A stretch of DNA of 64,000 bases from Nucisporomicrobium flavum (GTDB lineage: Bacteria > Actinomycetota > Actinomycetes > Mycobacteriales > Micromonosporaceae). The position numbers and the translations under genes were made by a program. This document shows, piece after piece, positions 15,689 through 24,167 of this stretch. Positions within the stretch are counted from its first letter, which is position 1; each line of letters begins with the position of its first letter. A model generated the notes under the pieces. It was not told the DNA's origin and did no database searches. It was given only the letters and a program-made list of their open reading frames with translations. The stretch is from contig NZ_JADMLH010000003.1 of the NCBI RefSeq assembly GCF_016464385.1, positions 695,458 through 759,457 on the forward strand, given 5' to 3'.

Positions 15689-17425
15689 TCAGCGCGGCGT
15701 GGCTGTGCGCAGGGACAAGGCCTGGAGGAAGACGGCCTCGATCTGGGCGGGGTCCTCCGCCACGAAGACGCCGCCGCCCGTCACGTCCGTGATCTGTTCC
15801 AGCGGCTGGCGGTCCACCGCGTCGCCGAGGCCGACGATGATGATCTGGACCGGGCGGTCCGCGGATTGCAGGCCCTTGAGCTGGCGGAGCAGGTCGGGCA
15901 GGGAGATCTCCTCGTCGCCGACGCCGTCGGTGAGGACGATGAGGGAGTTGACGCGGCCCGGTTGCCAGCCGTCGCGGAGCTGGCGGTAGCCGTCGACGAT
16001 CGTGCGGTAGAGGGCGCCGTCGCCGCCGCTGGGGCGGACCGCGCCGAGGGCCGCGGCGACGGAGCCGCGGTTGTCGCGGAGCGGGCCGATGCCGACGAGC
16101 TCGCGGTGGTTGCCGCCGGCGTCGAGGCCCGCGGCGGAGATCCAGAGGCCGAGCTGCCAGTCGTCGCCGAAGAGCTTGAGGCCGCCCTTGGCCGCGGAGA
16201 GGGCGACCTGCATGCGGCTGGCGTTGCGGGCCGACGGGACCGGGGTGCTCATGCTCCTGGAGGCGTCGACGACGGCGAGGGCCCGGGCCGGGGCGACCAC
16301 CGCGGACCAGGCGGCCAGCGTGCGGTTGATGGCGGCGTCATCGACCTTCGGGCTCGCGGCGCTGCCGCCGTCGGCCGGGGGAGGGGTCGCCCTCGGCGCT
16401 CCGGTGGGCGTCTGCAGGCCGGTGGGGATGGTGCCGTCGGGCGAGCGCAGACCCGCGGCGCCGAGCCGGTCGCGGAACGCCGGGCTCTGGGTGAGGTGCT
16501 CGTACAGCCGGTGGGCGGCGTCGGCGTGGTCCGCGTCGGCGTCGGGGAGCACCGCGAACGGGTAGTCCAGGGGCGCTGCCGAGGGGGTCAGGTACAGCGC
16601 CGTGAGCGGTACGGCCGGCTTGTCGGAGTTGTACGCGATGACGTCGTGCTCCGGCATGACGGCGAGGCCGAGGCTGCCTGCCAGGGTCCCGGGGTCGTCG
16701 GACTGCGGCAGCTGCGCCATGAGGTCCTCGCGCAGCGTGGAGGCGTCGGTGGCGAGCGCGCGGAGGACGGCCCCGGCGGCGTCGGCGCGGGGCTGGCGGG
16801 CCGCGGCGGCGTTGAGGGCGAGCAGCCCGGACAGGGCGGCGGCGTCCCGGCTGGGGTCGACCGTGCCGGCGCGGACGCTGGTGTCCGTGGTCATCGTCCG
16901 GAGCAGGTCGGCATAGGTGAGCTGCTTGCGGGGCCAGCCGAGGTCCTTGGCGACCGGCTCGGGCATCGCCACGACGACCGGGCTCTGCGCCAGCGATCCG
17001 TCCTCGGTGAACGCGAAGGCGGGTGCCGCGGCGCGCAGGCGGAGCAGCCAGGAGGCCGAGTCGGCGACCCACACGTCCGGCACCGTCGCGGCCTGGGCGG
17101 TGCCGACGCCGGCGAGCGTCACCCCCTGCTCCCGGCTCACGGCGGCGGCCACGTCCGGTGCGCTGCGGTCCTGGACGTCGACGGCGACGCAGCGGCCCTT
17201 GCCGGCCGTCGTGCGGGTCCACTCGGCGGCGGTCGTGCGCAGCGCGGGTGCGATCTCCTGCGGGGCGGCCACGGTGAGCCGCACCGGGGTGGAGCAGGTG
17301 GCGGCGTCGACCCGGCCGACGCCGGTGCGCACGCCGACGACCACGCCGGCCACGGCCAGCGCGCCGGCCACGATGGCGGCGAAGCGCGCGGCGGGCTTGA
17401 GGTGTCGACGATGGCGGCCTGTCAC
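15689..17425 (-). CDS. Substrate-binding and VWA-domain protein, membrane-anchored
   Basis: From GTG 17425 the protein has 578 residues. A basic N-terminus and one transmembrane or signal segment (AAIVAGALAVAGVVVGV) lead into a periplasmic-binding-protein-like region (VRLTVAAPQEIAPAL to YEHLTQSPAFRDRL). The C-terminal VWA domain follows, about residues 375-575. Its MIDAS motif is DASRS in LAVVDASRSMSTPV, with LTDGVGDEE later. This fused family is common in actinomycetes and is believed to act at the cell surface, but no function is established. An upstream in-frame ATG at 17488 is an alternative start. The gene is divergent from the S1 protease. Confidence 0.8.
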   Translation of the reverse strand: MTGRHRRHLKPAARFAAIVAGALAVAGVVVGVRTGVGRVDAATCSTPVRLTVAAPQEIAPALRTTAAEWTRTTAGKGRCVAVDVQDRSAPDVAAAVSREQGVTLAGVGTAQAATVPDVWVADSASWLLRLRAAAPAFAFTEDGSLAQSPVVVAMPEPVAKDLGWPRKQLTYADLLRTMTTDTSVRAGTVDPSRDAAALSGLLALNAAAARQPRADAAGAVLRALATDASTLREDLMAQLPQSDDPGTLAGSLGLAVMPEHDVIAYNSDKPAVPLTALYLTPSAAPLDYPFAVLPDADADHADAAHRLYEHLTQSPAFRDRLGAAGLRSPDGTIPTGLQTPTGAPRATPPPADGGSAASPKVDDAAINRTLAAWSAVVAPARALAVVDASRSMSTPVPSARNASRMQVALSAAKGGLKLFGDDWQLGLWISAAGLDAGGNHRELVGIGPLRDNRGSVAAALGAVRPSGGDGALYRTIVDGYRQLRDGWQPGRVNSLIVLTDGVGDEEISLPDLLRQLKGLQSADRPVQIIIVGLGDAVDRQPLEQITDVTGGGVFVAEDPAQIEAVFLQALSLRTATPR

Positions 17426-17599
17426 GCAGCAATCATGGCCGTATCGACCGGCATGCGCCAGTCTCGGCAGCAACCGGTACGAATTCATCGGCCCGTCATC
17501 CCGGCTGAGTGATAGCCCGATGTTATGCATGCGGCATCTGCCCAGGTCACCGGCGTCTTGATCACCGTCTAGGCAACCGTACGCAAGAAATCGGAAGCC

Positions 17600-17628
17600 T
17601 TGAGTTGTCATCGATTGTTCTCAATACT
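17600..17628 (+). promoter_or_regulatory. Predicted sigma-70-type promoter of the S1 protease gene
   Basis: TTGAGT at 17600-17605 and AATACT at 17623-17628 are separated by 17 bases, in the AT-richest part of the 263-bp divergent region. The protease GTG lies 60 bases downstream. Confidence 0.5.
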
Positions 17629-17688
17629 TCGGATGGCACTCGGTACGCCGGGCTCCCGGCGTACCCCCATCCCCCACCGGAGGCCCCC

Positions 17689-18729
17689 GTGCGTAACCCC
17701 GGTTCCAAGCTCGGCCGACCGATCGTCGGCCTGGCCGCCGCCCTGCTGCTGGGCAGCGCGTTCGCGTCACCCGCGTCCGCCGCCCCCACCGGCCCCGCCG
17801 CCGACCCGTCCTTCGCCCCGTCCGCGCTGGCGTCCACCCTCGACGCCCGGCTCGGTGACCGGACCGCCGGCTCGTACGTCGACAGCAGCGGCAAGCTCGT
17901 CGTCAACGTGACCGACGCCGCCACCGCCCAGTCCGTGACCGCCGCGGGCGCCACGCCCCGGTACGTCCAGCGCAGCGGCGCCGCGCTGGCCGCCGCCGAC
18001 GCCACGCTCAAGTCGACGCTCAAGACCCCCGGCACGTCCTTCGCCGTCGATCCGATGAGCAACCAGATCCTCGTCACCGCCGACAGCACGGTGACCGGCA
18101 CGAAGCTCGCCGCGGTGAAGGCGATCGTCGCCAAGCTGGGCGACAAGGCGCGCCTCGAGTCCGTACCGGGCACGCTGAGCACCCGGCTCTCCGGCGGCGA
18201 CGCGATCTACACCGGCGGCGCGCGGTGCTCGCTCGGCTTCAACGTGCGCAGCGGCAGCACCTACTACTTCCTGACCGCCGGGCACTGCACCAACATCGGC
18301 AGCACCTGGACGAACGGTTCCACCACGATCGGCACCCGGGCCGGCACCAGCTTCCCGGGCAACGACTACGGCATCGTGCGCTACACCAACACGAGCGGGA
18401 TCAGCGGCAGCGTCGGCGGGCAGGACATCACCTCCGCGGGCACGCCGGCCGTCAACTCCACGGTGTACCGCCGCGGCAGCACCACGGGCACCCACTCCGG
18501 CCGGGTCACCGCGCTCAACGCGACGGTGAACTACGCCGAGGGCTCGGTCTCCGGCCTGATCCGTACGACGGTCTGCGCGGAGCCGGGCGACTCGGGCGGT
18601 TCGCTGTACTCCGGCACCACCGCGCTGGGTTTGACCTCCGGCGGCAGCGGTAACTGTCGCTCTGGGGGCACGACGTACTTCCAGCCGGTGACGGAGCCGC
18701 TGAGCGTGTACGGCGTCTCGGTCTTCTGA
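17689..18729 (+). CDS. Secreted S1-family serine protease (streptogrisin/alpha-lytic type)
   Basis: GTG 17689, five bases after GGAGG, gives a 346-residue preproprotein. It has a signal peptide ([18 protein letters not shown]), a prodomain of about 150 residues, and the mature chymotrypsin-like domain from about residue 165 ([12 protein letters not shown]). The catalytic triad is H199 (TAGHC), D226 (GNDYGIV) and S302 (PGDSGGS). Cys pairs flank the His and the active Ser, as in streptogrisins. These enzymes self-cleave the prodomain outside the cell and degrade protein. No binding domain follows the protease domain. A strong terminator comes 21 bases after the stop. Confidence 0.92.
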   Translation: MRNPGSKLGRPIVGLAAALLLGSAFASPASAAPTGPAADPSFAPSALASTLDARLGDRTAGSYVDSSGKLVVNVTDAATAQSVTAAGATPRYVQRSGAALAAADATLKSTLKTPGTSFAVDPMSNQILVTADSTVTGTKLAAVKAIVAKLGDKARLESVPGTLSTRLSGGDAIYTGGARCSLGFNVRSGSTYYFLTAGHCTNIGSTWTNGSTTIGTRAGTSFPGNDYGIVRYTNTSGISGSVGGQDITSAGTPAVNSTVYRRGSTTGTHSGRVTALNATVNYAEGSVSGLIRTTVCAEPGDSGGSLYSGTTALGLTSGGSGNCRSGGTTYFQPVTEPLSVYGVSVF

Positions 18730-18750
18730 CAGAGCCATCCTCCACCACGG

Positions 18751-18779
18751 AAAGGCCCCGGCCGCCCGCCGGGGCCTTT
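18751..18779 (+). terminator. Rho-independent terminator after the S1 protease
   Basis: AAAGGCCCCGGC (18751-18762) pairs with 18768-18779 around CGCCC. The right arm ends in CCTTTC. Confidence 0.85.
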
Positions 18780-18812
18780 CTGCCGTCCCGGTGCAAGAAG
18801 TCGACATCCGTC

Positions 18813-18818
18813 TATTAA
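18813..18818 (+). promoter_or_regulatory. Possible -10 box for the cytochrome P450 gene
   Basis: TATTAA lies 17 bases before ATG 18836, right after the protease terminator. GTCGACA near 18799 could be a poor -35 element. This would give a very short leader or a leaderless message. Confidence 0.35.
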
Positions 18819-18835
18819 GCAAGAACAATGGCGGG

Positions 18836-20008
18836 ATGCCCGCTGAGACCCCCGTCGAGTCGCACCGCAAGATCGCGCGCGGCGAGCTCGCCCCCGGATG
18901 CCCCGTCCACGCCGACGCCGACGGTGTCTGGCACGTGCAGGACTTCGCGACCGCGCGGGCGATGCTGCGCAGCACCGAGACCCGCCAGGCCGGCTTCGGC
19001 GCCGAGAACGCCCGGAAACTCGAGGGCCGGATGCGCATGCCCGTGCTGTACCGCGACGGGCCGGAGCATCGTGAGCACCGTCGGCAGACGGCGAAGTACT
19101 TCACGCCGCGGCGCGTCGACACCGCGTACCGGTCGCTGATGGAGCGTCTCGCCGACGAGCAGTGCGCGGTGCTGCGGCAGCGGGGGGAGGCGGACCTGTC
19201 GCAGTTGTCCTTCGCCCTGGCCGTCGCGGTCGCGGGCGAGGTCATCGGCCTCACCGAGAGCGGGCGCGGCATGGCCCGCCGGCTCGACCGCTTCTTCGAG
19301 GAGAAGGCCGCGGCCAACCGGCTGGTGGCGCTCTGGAAGGAGATCCGCTCCAACGCCAACATGGCGCTGTTCTACTGGCTGGATGTGCGCCCGGCGATCC
19401 GGGCCCGCCGCCGGGAACGCCGCGACGACCTGATCTCTCACCTGCTCGGCGAGGGCTGCAGCAACAGCGAGATCCTCGGCGAGTGCGTCACCTTCGCCGC
19501 GGCCGGCATGGTGACGACCCGCGAGTTCATCACGCTGGTCGCCTGGCACCTGTTCACCGACGAGGGTCTGCGGGCCGCGTACGCCGAGGGTGACGAGAAG
19601 CAGCGGGTCGCCATCCTGCACGAGATCCTGCGCCTGGAGCCGGTGGTGGCCAACCTGGCCCGCCGCGCCACCGCCGACCTCCCCATGCCGGGCGCCGTCA
19701 TCCCGGCCGGCGCCCGGATCGACATCGGGGTGGCGGCGGCCAACATGGATCCCGGCGCGGTCGGCGCCGACGCCGGTCAGGTCTGTCCGGCGCGGCCGCT
19801 GGCCGATGGTGTGGCCGATGCCGGGCTGTCCTTCGGCGACGGCCCGCACCGCTGCCCGGGGGCGTACATCGCGATCCAGGAGACCGACATCTTCCTCCGC
19901 AAGCTCTTCGCGGAGCCGGGCCTGCGGATGGTCACCGCGCCGACGGTCGGCATCCGCGCCGAGATCGCCTCGTACGAGCTGACGAGGATGCGCCTCGCCG
20001 TCGGGTGA
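18836..20008 (+). CDS. Cytochrome P450
   Basis: The 390-residue protein carries the bacterial P450 landmarks. The I-helix is FAAAGMVTTREF near residue 220, the ExxR of the K-helix is in LHEILRLEP, and the heme loop is FGDGPHRCPG with the thiolate C340. Soluble actinobacterial P450s oxidise small lipophilic metabolites using ferredoxin and a reductase, and neither is encoded nearby. I placed the start at ATG 18836 because the possible GTG at 18791 would overlap the promoter region. The gene converges on the beta-lactamase gene with only six bases between stops. The substrate cannot be inferred. Confidence 0.92.
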   Translation: MPAETPVESHRKIARGELAPGCPVHADADGVWHVQDFATARAMLRSTETRQAGFGAENARKLEGRMRMPVLYRDGPEHREHRRQTAKYFTPRRVDTAYRSLMERLADEQCAVLRQRGEADLSQLSFALAVAVAGEVIGLTESGRGMARRLDRFFEEKAAANRLVALWKEIRSNANMALFYWLDVRPAIRARRRERRDDLISHLLGEGCSNSEILGECVTFAAAGMVTTREFITLVAWHLFTDEGLRAAYAEGDEKQRVAILHEILRLEPVVANLARRATADLPMPGAVIPAGARIDIGVAAANMDPGAVGADAGQVCPARPLADGVADAGLSFGDGPHRCPGAYIAIQETDIFLRKLFAEPGLRMVTAPTVGIRAEIASYELTRMRLAVG

Positions 20009-20014
20009 GCCCGG

Positions 20015-20890
20015 TCAGAGCCGTCCGAGCGAGCGCGCGAGTACGGTCGCCGTCTCCGCGATCAGCGCGTTCTCGTACGCGGCGTCCGCGGCGAGCTTGT
20101 TCGTGTAAACCGCCATGATCAGTGGCGCACCGGCCGGCGGCTGGACGAGCGCGAGGTCGTTCGCCGGGCCGTACGCGTCACCCGACCCGGTCTTGTCCCC
20201 GATCGTCCAGTCCGCGGGCAGGCCGGCGCGGATGCGCTGGCCGCCGGTGGTGTTCGCGCGCAACCAGGCGACCAGCTGCGCTCGGTCGTCGGGGTGCAGC
20301 GCGGAGCCGAGGGTGAGCGCCCGCAGGTCCCGCCCCGCGGCTTCCGGCGTGGTGGTGTCGCGAACCTCCGTGGGCGACCAGAGGTTGAGGTCGGTCTCGT
20401 ACCGGTCCAGGCGCGTGACCCGGTCGCCGAGGCCGCGGACGTAGCGGGTGACCCCGGCGGGGCCGCCGATGCGGTCGAGGATCAGGTTGCCCGCGGTGTT
20501 GTCGCTGTACGTGATCGCCGCCCGGCACAGCTCGGCGACGGTCATGCCGTCCTCGACGTGCTGTTCGGTGATCGGCGAGTAGGAGACGAGGTCGTCGGCG
20601 CTGTAGTGGATGACGCGGTCCATCAGGCCGGGCTCGCAGTGCCGGGCGCGGTCGAGGACCGCCGCCGAGGCGATCACCTTGAACGTGGACAGCAGTGGGA
20701 AGAGTTCGCTCGAGCGGTGCCGGACCACGCGGCCGTTGCCGGTGTCCAGGGCGTACGCGCCGATCCGCGCCGCGTACCTGCGTTCCAGGTCGGGAAGGCC
20801 CGAGGTGGCGCGCGCCGCGCCGGGGAGCAGGAGCAGCGCGGCCGCCGAGGCGCCGCCGGTGATCAGGGTCCGCCGGGTGAAGTCAGCCAT
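20015..20890 (-). CDS. bla: Class A beta-lactamase, probably Tat-exported
   Basis: The 291-residue protein has all class A boxes: S68-T-F-K71, S129-D-N131 in ITYSDNTAGN, the omega-loop E in YETDLN and KTGSG near residue 232. The N-terminus MADFTRRTLITGG has a twin-arginine motif followed by a hydrophobic segment and ARA, so export through the Tat system is likely, as for many actinomycete beta-lactamases. The enzyme hydrolyses penicillin-type antibiotics through an acyl-enzyme. No LysR/AmpR-type or BlaI regulator is next to it. Confidence 0.92.
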   Translation of the reverse strand: MADFTRRTLITGGASAAALLLLPGAARATSGLPDLERRYAARIGAYALDTGNGRVVRHRSSELFPLLSTFKVIASAAVLDRARHCEPGLMDRVIHYSADDLVSYSPITEQHVEDGMTVAELCRAAITYSDNTAGNLILDRIGGPAGVTRYVRGLGDRVTRLDRYETDLNLWSPTEVRDTTTPEAAGRDLRALTLGSALHPDDRAQLVAWLRANTTGGQRIRAGLPADWTIGDKTGSGDAYGPANDLALVQPPAGAPLIMAVYTNKLAADAAYENALIAETATVLARSLGRL

Positions 20891-20930
20891 GGGGCCGACC
20901 CTGCCGGTTTGTCCGTTAAATACATGTGAA

Positions 20931-20962
20931 ACGGCGGCCCTCCGAGGACGGAGGGCCGCCGT
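20931..20962 (-). terminator. Terminator of the GH81 gene
   Basis: Perfect 14-bp arms (ACGGCGGCCCTCCG at 20931-20944, its complement at 20949-20962) surround the loop AGGA. The hairpin lies just after the GH81 stop. Confidence 0.85.
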
Positions 20963-20972
20963 GGCGAAACTG

Positions 20973-23900
20973 TCAGGCCGTGGCCCAGAGCGCGGGCACG
21001 TTCGGCGGTTCCCAGCCCGTCAGCGACGTGTGCGCCTGCAGGCAGCGGTACCGCACGCCGCTGTAGGTGACGACCGCGCCGACCGCGTACGCCGTTCCGG
21101 GAGCCCACGCCGTGCCGCTGGGTGCGGTCGTGGTGGGCGGCGGAGTGGTCGGGTTGGTCGTCGGCGGGGTCGTGGCGGGCGGCTGCGTGGTGCCGGTGCA
21201 CGCGCCGTACACCTTGAACTCCCACAGCGAGTAGCCGTAGGGCGTGCCGCGTTCCGTCCCGTTCACCCGTACATACCGGGCAGTGCCCGAGATTCCGACC
21301 GTACGGACGCCCGCCGCGCCGTCGGTCACCGTGGCCGCGGTGGTCCAGGTGCTGCCGTCGGTGCTGGTCTGGATCTGGTACGTCTTGCCGTACGCGGCCT
21401 CCCAGTTCAGTTCCACCCGACCGAGCGCCTGGGCGGAGCCGAGGTCGACCTGCAGCCACTGCGGGTCGGCGAAGGCGCTGGACCAGCGGGTGGCGGTGTC
21501 CCCGTCCACGGCGAGGTTCGCCGGGTAGCCGGCCTCGACGCTGGACGAGGTGGCTGGCTTGCCCTGGGAGAGCAGCGGGCCGGTCGTGCAGGCGGGCGGC
21601 GTGGTCGGCGGGGTCGTGGGCGGGGTGGTCGTGGGCGGCGTCGTGCTGGTGCCGCCGCCGGTCGCGTTGCCGCCGGTCCACGAGACGGCACCGGTCGCGA
21701 CCGTCTTGCCGGCCGGGACGTTGACCGTACGGCCGTCGGAGAACGTGACGGTCAGCGCGGCGTTGGTGATGTTCGACGCGACGTACGTCTTCGCGCCGTT
21801 CTTGGCGAACACCTTGGCGAGCGGGTGGTTGGCCGTCACGCCCGTGTCCACCTGGCCGAGCGCAGCCAGGTTACGGATCCAGTGGAAGGTGTGCGCCTTG
21901 CTCTCGCCCTCCTCAGAGGTGTACGAGCTGTTCGCGCGGAACTTCGCCAAGGCGGCGTCGGGGTCGCCCAGGGCCAGGTACTGCCAGAGCATGTCGCGCC
22001 AGACGGTCGGCTCGCCGCCGTTGTTGCGGACCAGTTCGGCGTACGTGTCCCGTACGGACTGCGGGTAGTCGCCGAGGTAGAGCTGGCCGCCGGTCATCGG
22101 CAGCATGTTGATGCCGACCACCATGGCGTGCTCGCCCGAGAACCAGGTCGCGTACGCGCCGCCGGACCCCCACACGATCGCGCTGTAGTTGTGCCCCCAG
22201 GTCGACGGGAAGTTCTCGTTGCGGACGTCGAACCAGTACTCGTTGATGGCCGCCGCCTGCGTGGTGTGCAGCCAGACGCCGGCGTCACGGACCGCGTTGT
22301 TGCCGGTGGCCTGGCCCCACTGGATGAGCGCGTTGGCGAAGTTCTGGCCCTCCGACGAGGACTCCTGGTTGTTGCCCGCGCCGAACGCCCCGTGCCCGGA
22401 GGCCCAGTCGTGGCCCTCGTAGATGTCGAAGTCGCGCAGGTACGGGAACCGCGTGTCGGTGCGGTCGTAGTTGTTGGCGTCGCGGATGAGCAGGTCGACC
22501 ATGCCGCCGTACCGGCCGGTGGCCGCCCACGCCGGGTCGAACTTCGCCAGGGTCGCCGCGGCCGCCACGAAGTAGCCGTAGTGGAAGTGGTGGTCGTTCA
22601 GGTCCTCGTCCGAGGCGTACGACGCGGGGTAGCCGATCAGCGTGCCCCAGTTCTTGTCGTAGTAGAACAGCCGCGACGTCTTGCCGGAGGAGGCGGTGAA
22701 CCAGTCGGTGAGCCGGGTACGGATGACGTTCAGCGCGGAGTCCCGTACGGACGTGAGGTTGAGCTGGTCGGCGATCTCTGCGATCCGCGCGGCGCGGCCG
22801 AGGCCCTTGCCCGTCCAGTACGTGTCGTCGCCGCGGAAGTCCGCCGGGTTGTTCAGCTCGTTGTTCAAAAACGTCGTCACCTGGGTGAGGTCGGTGCCGC
22901 TGGAGTCGGCGACCGCGGGGATCTCCGGCAGCACGCCCGTGTACTTCATCGAGGTGCTGAACGACGTACCCGTGACGATCTTCATGGCCCCGCGGGGTGA
23001 CACGTACGTGCGGGACAGCGGGCTGGCGCCGGTGAGGTAGCGCCACTGGTGCGGGTAGAGCGCGATGACCGTGCCCGACCCGCTGCCCTCCCGCGCGGTG
23101 GTGGTGAACGAGTACGTCGTGTTCACCGTGCCGGCCGCCTGGTTGTACGTGTACGCGAGCCGGGTGCCGGTGACGTGGTTGTGCGCGTACTGCCCGAAGG
23201 TGTCGGCGAGGGCGACCTTGTCGGCCGTGCTCGCGCTCGACAGGGTCGGCAGGACGGCCACCGAGAAGTAGCCCTTGCCGGCGAGCGAGGAGCGGATCGT
23301 GCTGCCGCTGACCGTCCACGTCGAGCCGGCCGGCCCGTACGCGACGAAGTCGTGCCCGCCGATCGAGAAGCCGATCCGGCTGCCGCTGTTCTGCCACGCG
23401 GTCGGCGGCCCGGTGATCGTCAGCAGCGCGTCGCCGCCGGTGACCTGGTAGTACGACATCGGCAAGCCGTGGCCGATCGTCGCCTTCATCGTGCGCGCGC
23501 CGTCGCTCCAGGACGGGGTGACGGTCCAGTCGCTCCACCCGTCGACCAGCGCCTGCGACGCGTTCAGGCCGGCCACACCGACGACGACGTGCTGCGCGTA
23601 CGGATAGTGGAACTCGCCCAGGCCGGTGCCGCTGCCGCTGATCGCGGGGTCCGTCTGGTACGACAGCCCGAGCCCGCTCGCCACCGGCCGGTACGCGGCC
23701 GGCCCGGCGAACAGGGGCTGGGAGAAGTTGCAGTCGTCGCCCTTCTTGAACAGCAGCGACGACCACCAGTCGTTGGTGGGCACCGGGCCGGCGGGCGCGT
23801 TCGCGGTCAGGTACTGGCGCGGGTTGGTCGACATCGAGCCGCAGCCGGTGGGCAGCTTCGCGCCGGCCGGCAGGGACTCGGTGTAGCTGCCGGCGCCGAC

Positions 23901-24020
23901 GGTGGCGGCGTCGGCGGAGCCTCCGACGGTGACGGCGAGGATGCCGCCGGCGAGGGCGACGAGGGTGGCGGTGGCCAGGCCGGCGAGGCGGCGCCGGCGG
24001 CGGGGGAGCGGGGGTGTCAT
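20973..24020 (-). CDS. Secreted GH81 endo-beta-1,3-glucanase with F5/8C and CBM5/12-like domains
   Basis: The 1015-residue protein starts at ATG 24020 with GGAGG upstream. A signal peptide ends near residue 40 (GGSADAA). The GH81 catalytic region covers about residues 45-720, with DHHFHYGYF, the acid-rich NNQESSSEGQNFANALIQW near residue 550 that carries the predicted catalytic glutamates, and WGHNYSAIVWGSGGAYATWF. A Thr/Pro linker leads to a discoidin-type F5/8C carbohydrate-binding domain (about 810-940), a second Thr/Pro linker and a C-terminal CBM5/12-like module (WAPGTAYAVGAVVTYSGV). It attacks fungal or plant beta-1,3-glucan outside the cell. A promoter and a LacI-type operator lie upstream. 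Confidence 0.93.
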   Translation of the reverse strand: MTPPLPRRRRRLAGLATATLVALAGGILAVTVGGSADAATVGAGSYTESLPAGAKLPTGCGSMSTNPRQYLTANAPAGPVPTNDWWSSLLFKKGDDCNFSQPLFAGPAAYRPVASGLGLSYQTDPAISGSGTGLGEFHYPYAQHVVVGVAGLNASQALVDGWSDWTVTPSWSDGARTMKATIGHGLPMSYYQVTGGDALLTITGPPTAWQNSGSRIGFSIGGHDFVAYGPAGSTWTVSGSTIRSSLAGKGYFSVAVLPTLSSASTADKVALADTFGQYAHNHVTGTRLAYTYNQAAGTVNTTYSFTTTAREGSGSGTVIALYPHQWRYLTGASPLSRTYVSPRGAMKIVTGTSFSTSMKYTGVLPEIPAVADSSGTDLTQVTTFLNNELNNPADFRGDDTYWTGKGLGRAARIAEIADQLNLTSVRDSALNVIRTRLTDWFTASSGKTSRLFYYDKNWGTLIGYPASYASDEDLNDHHFHYGYFVAAAATLAKFDPAWAATGRYGGMVDLLIRDANNYDRTDTRFPYLRDFDIYEGHDWASGHGAFGAGNNQESSSEGQNFANALIQWGQATGNNAVRDAGVWLHTTQAAAINEYWFDVRNENFPSTWGHNYSAIVWGSGGAYATWFSGEHAMVVGINMLPMTGGQLYLGDYPQSVRDTYAELVRNNGGEPTVWRDMLWQYLALGDPDAALAKFRANSSYTSEEGESKAHTFHWIRNLAALGQVDTGVTANHPLAKVFAKNGAKTYVASNITNAALTVTFSDGRTVNVPAGKTVATGAVSWTGGNATGGGTSTTPPTTTPPTTPPTTPPACTTGPLLSQGKPATSSSVEAGYPANLAVDGDTATRWSSAFADPQWLQVDLGSAQALGRVELNWEAAYGKTYQIQTSTDGSTWTTAATVTDGAAGVRTVGISGTARYVRVNGTERGTPYGYSLWEFKVYGACTGTTQPPATTPPTTNPTTPPPTTTAPSGTAWAPGTAYAVGAVVTYSGVRYRCLQAHTSLTGWEPPNVPALWATA

Positions 24021-24080
24021 GGTGCGGTGCCTCCGGTGGGGACTCGGGGGTCGCCTGAGCCGCGGCGGGGAACCGCGACC

Positions 24081-24098
24081 CGTGAGAGCGCTCTCACG
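24081..24098. promoter_or_regulatory. LacI-family operator, perfect 18-bp palindrome
   Basis: CGTGAGAGCGCTCTCACG is fully palindromic around CG, the hallmark of LacI-family sites in actinobacteria (compare the CebR/CelR box TGGGAGCGCTCCCA). It sits immediately downstream of the predicted -10 box, so a repressor bound here would block transcription of the GH81 gene until a sugar is sensed. No LacI gene is in the window. Confidence 0.8.
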
Positions 24099-24106
24099 GT
24101 CCGGTG

Positions 24107-24135
24107 AGGCTAACCGTCACACCATGTTTCGTCAA
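24107..24135 (-). promoter_or_regulatory. Predicted sigma-70-type promoter of the GH81 gene
   Basis: Reading leftward, TTGACG (24135-24130) and TAGCCT (24112-24107) are separated by 17 bases. The predicted start of transcription falls inside or next to the LacI operator. Confidence 0.7.
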
Positions 24136-24167
24136 TGTTTACATTCGTGAATAGGCGCAGGTCAGGC

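Noticed and set aside
20610..23000. Very long rightward frame opposite the GH81 gene
   Set aside because: It is the antisense image of a GC-rich gene with Arg/Gly/Val-rich nonsense protein; the GH81 frame has clear domains.
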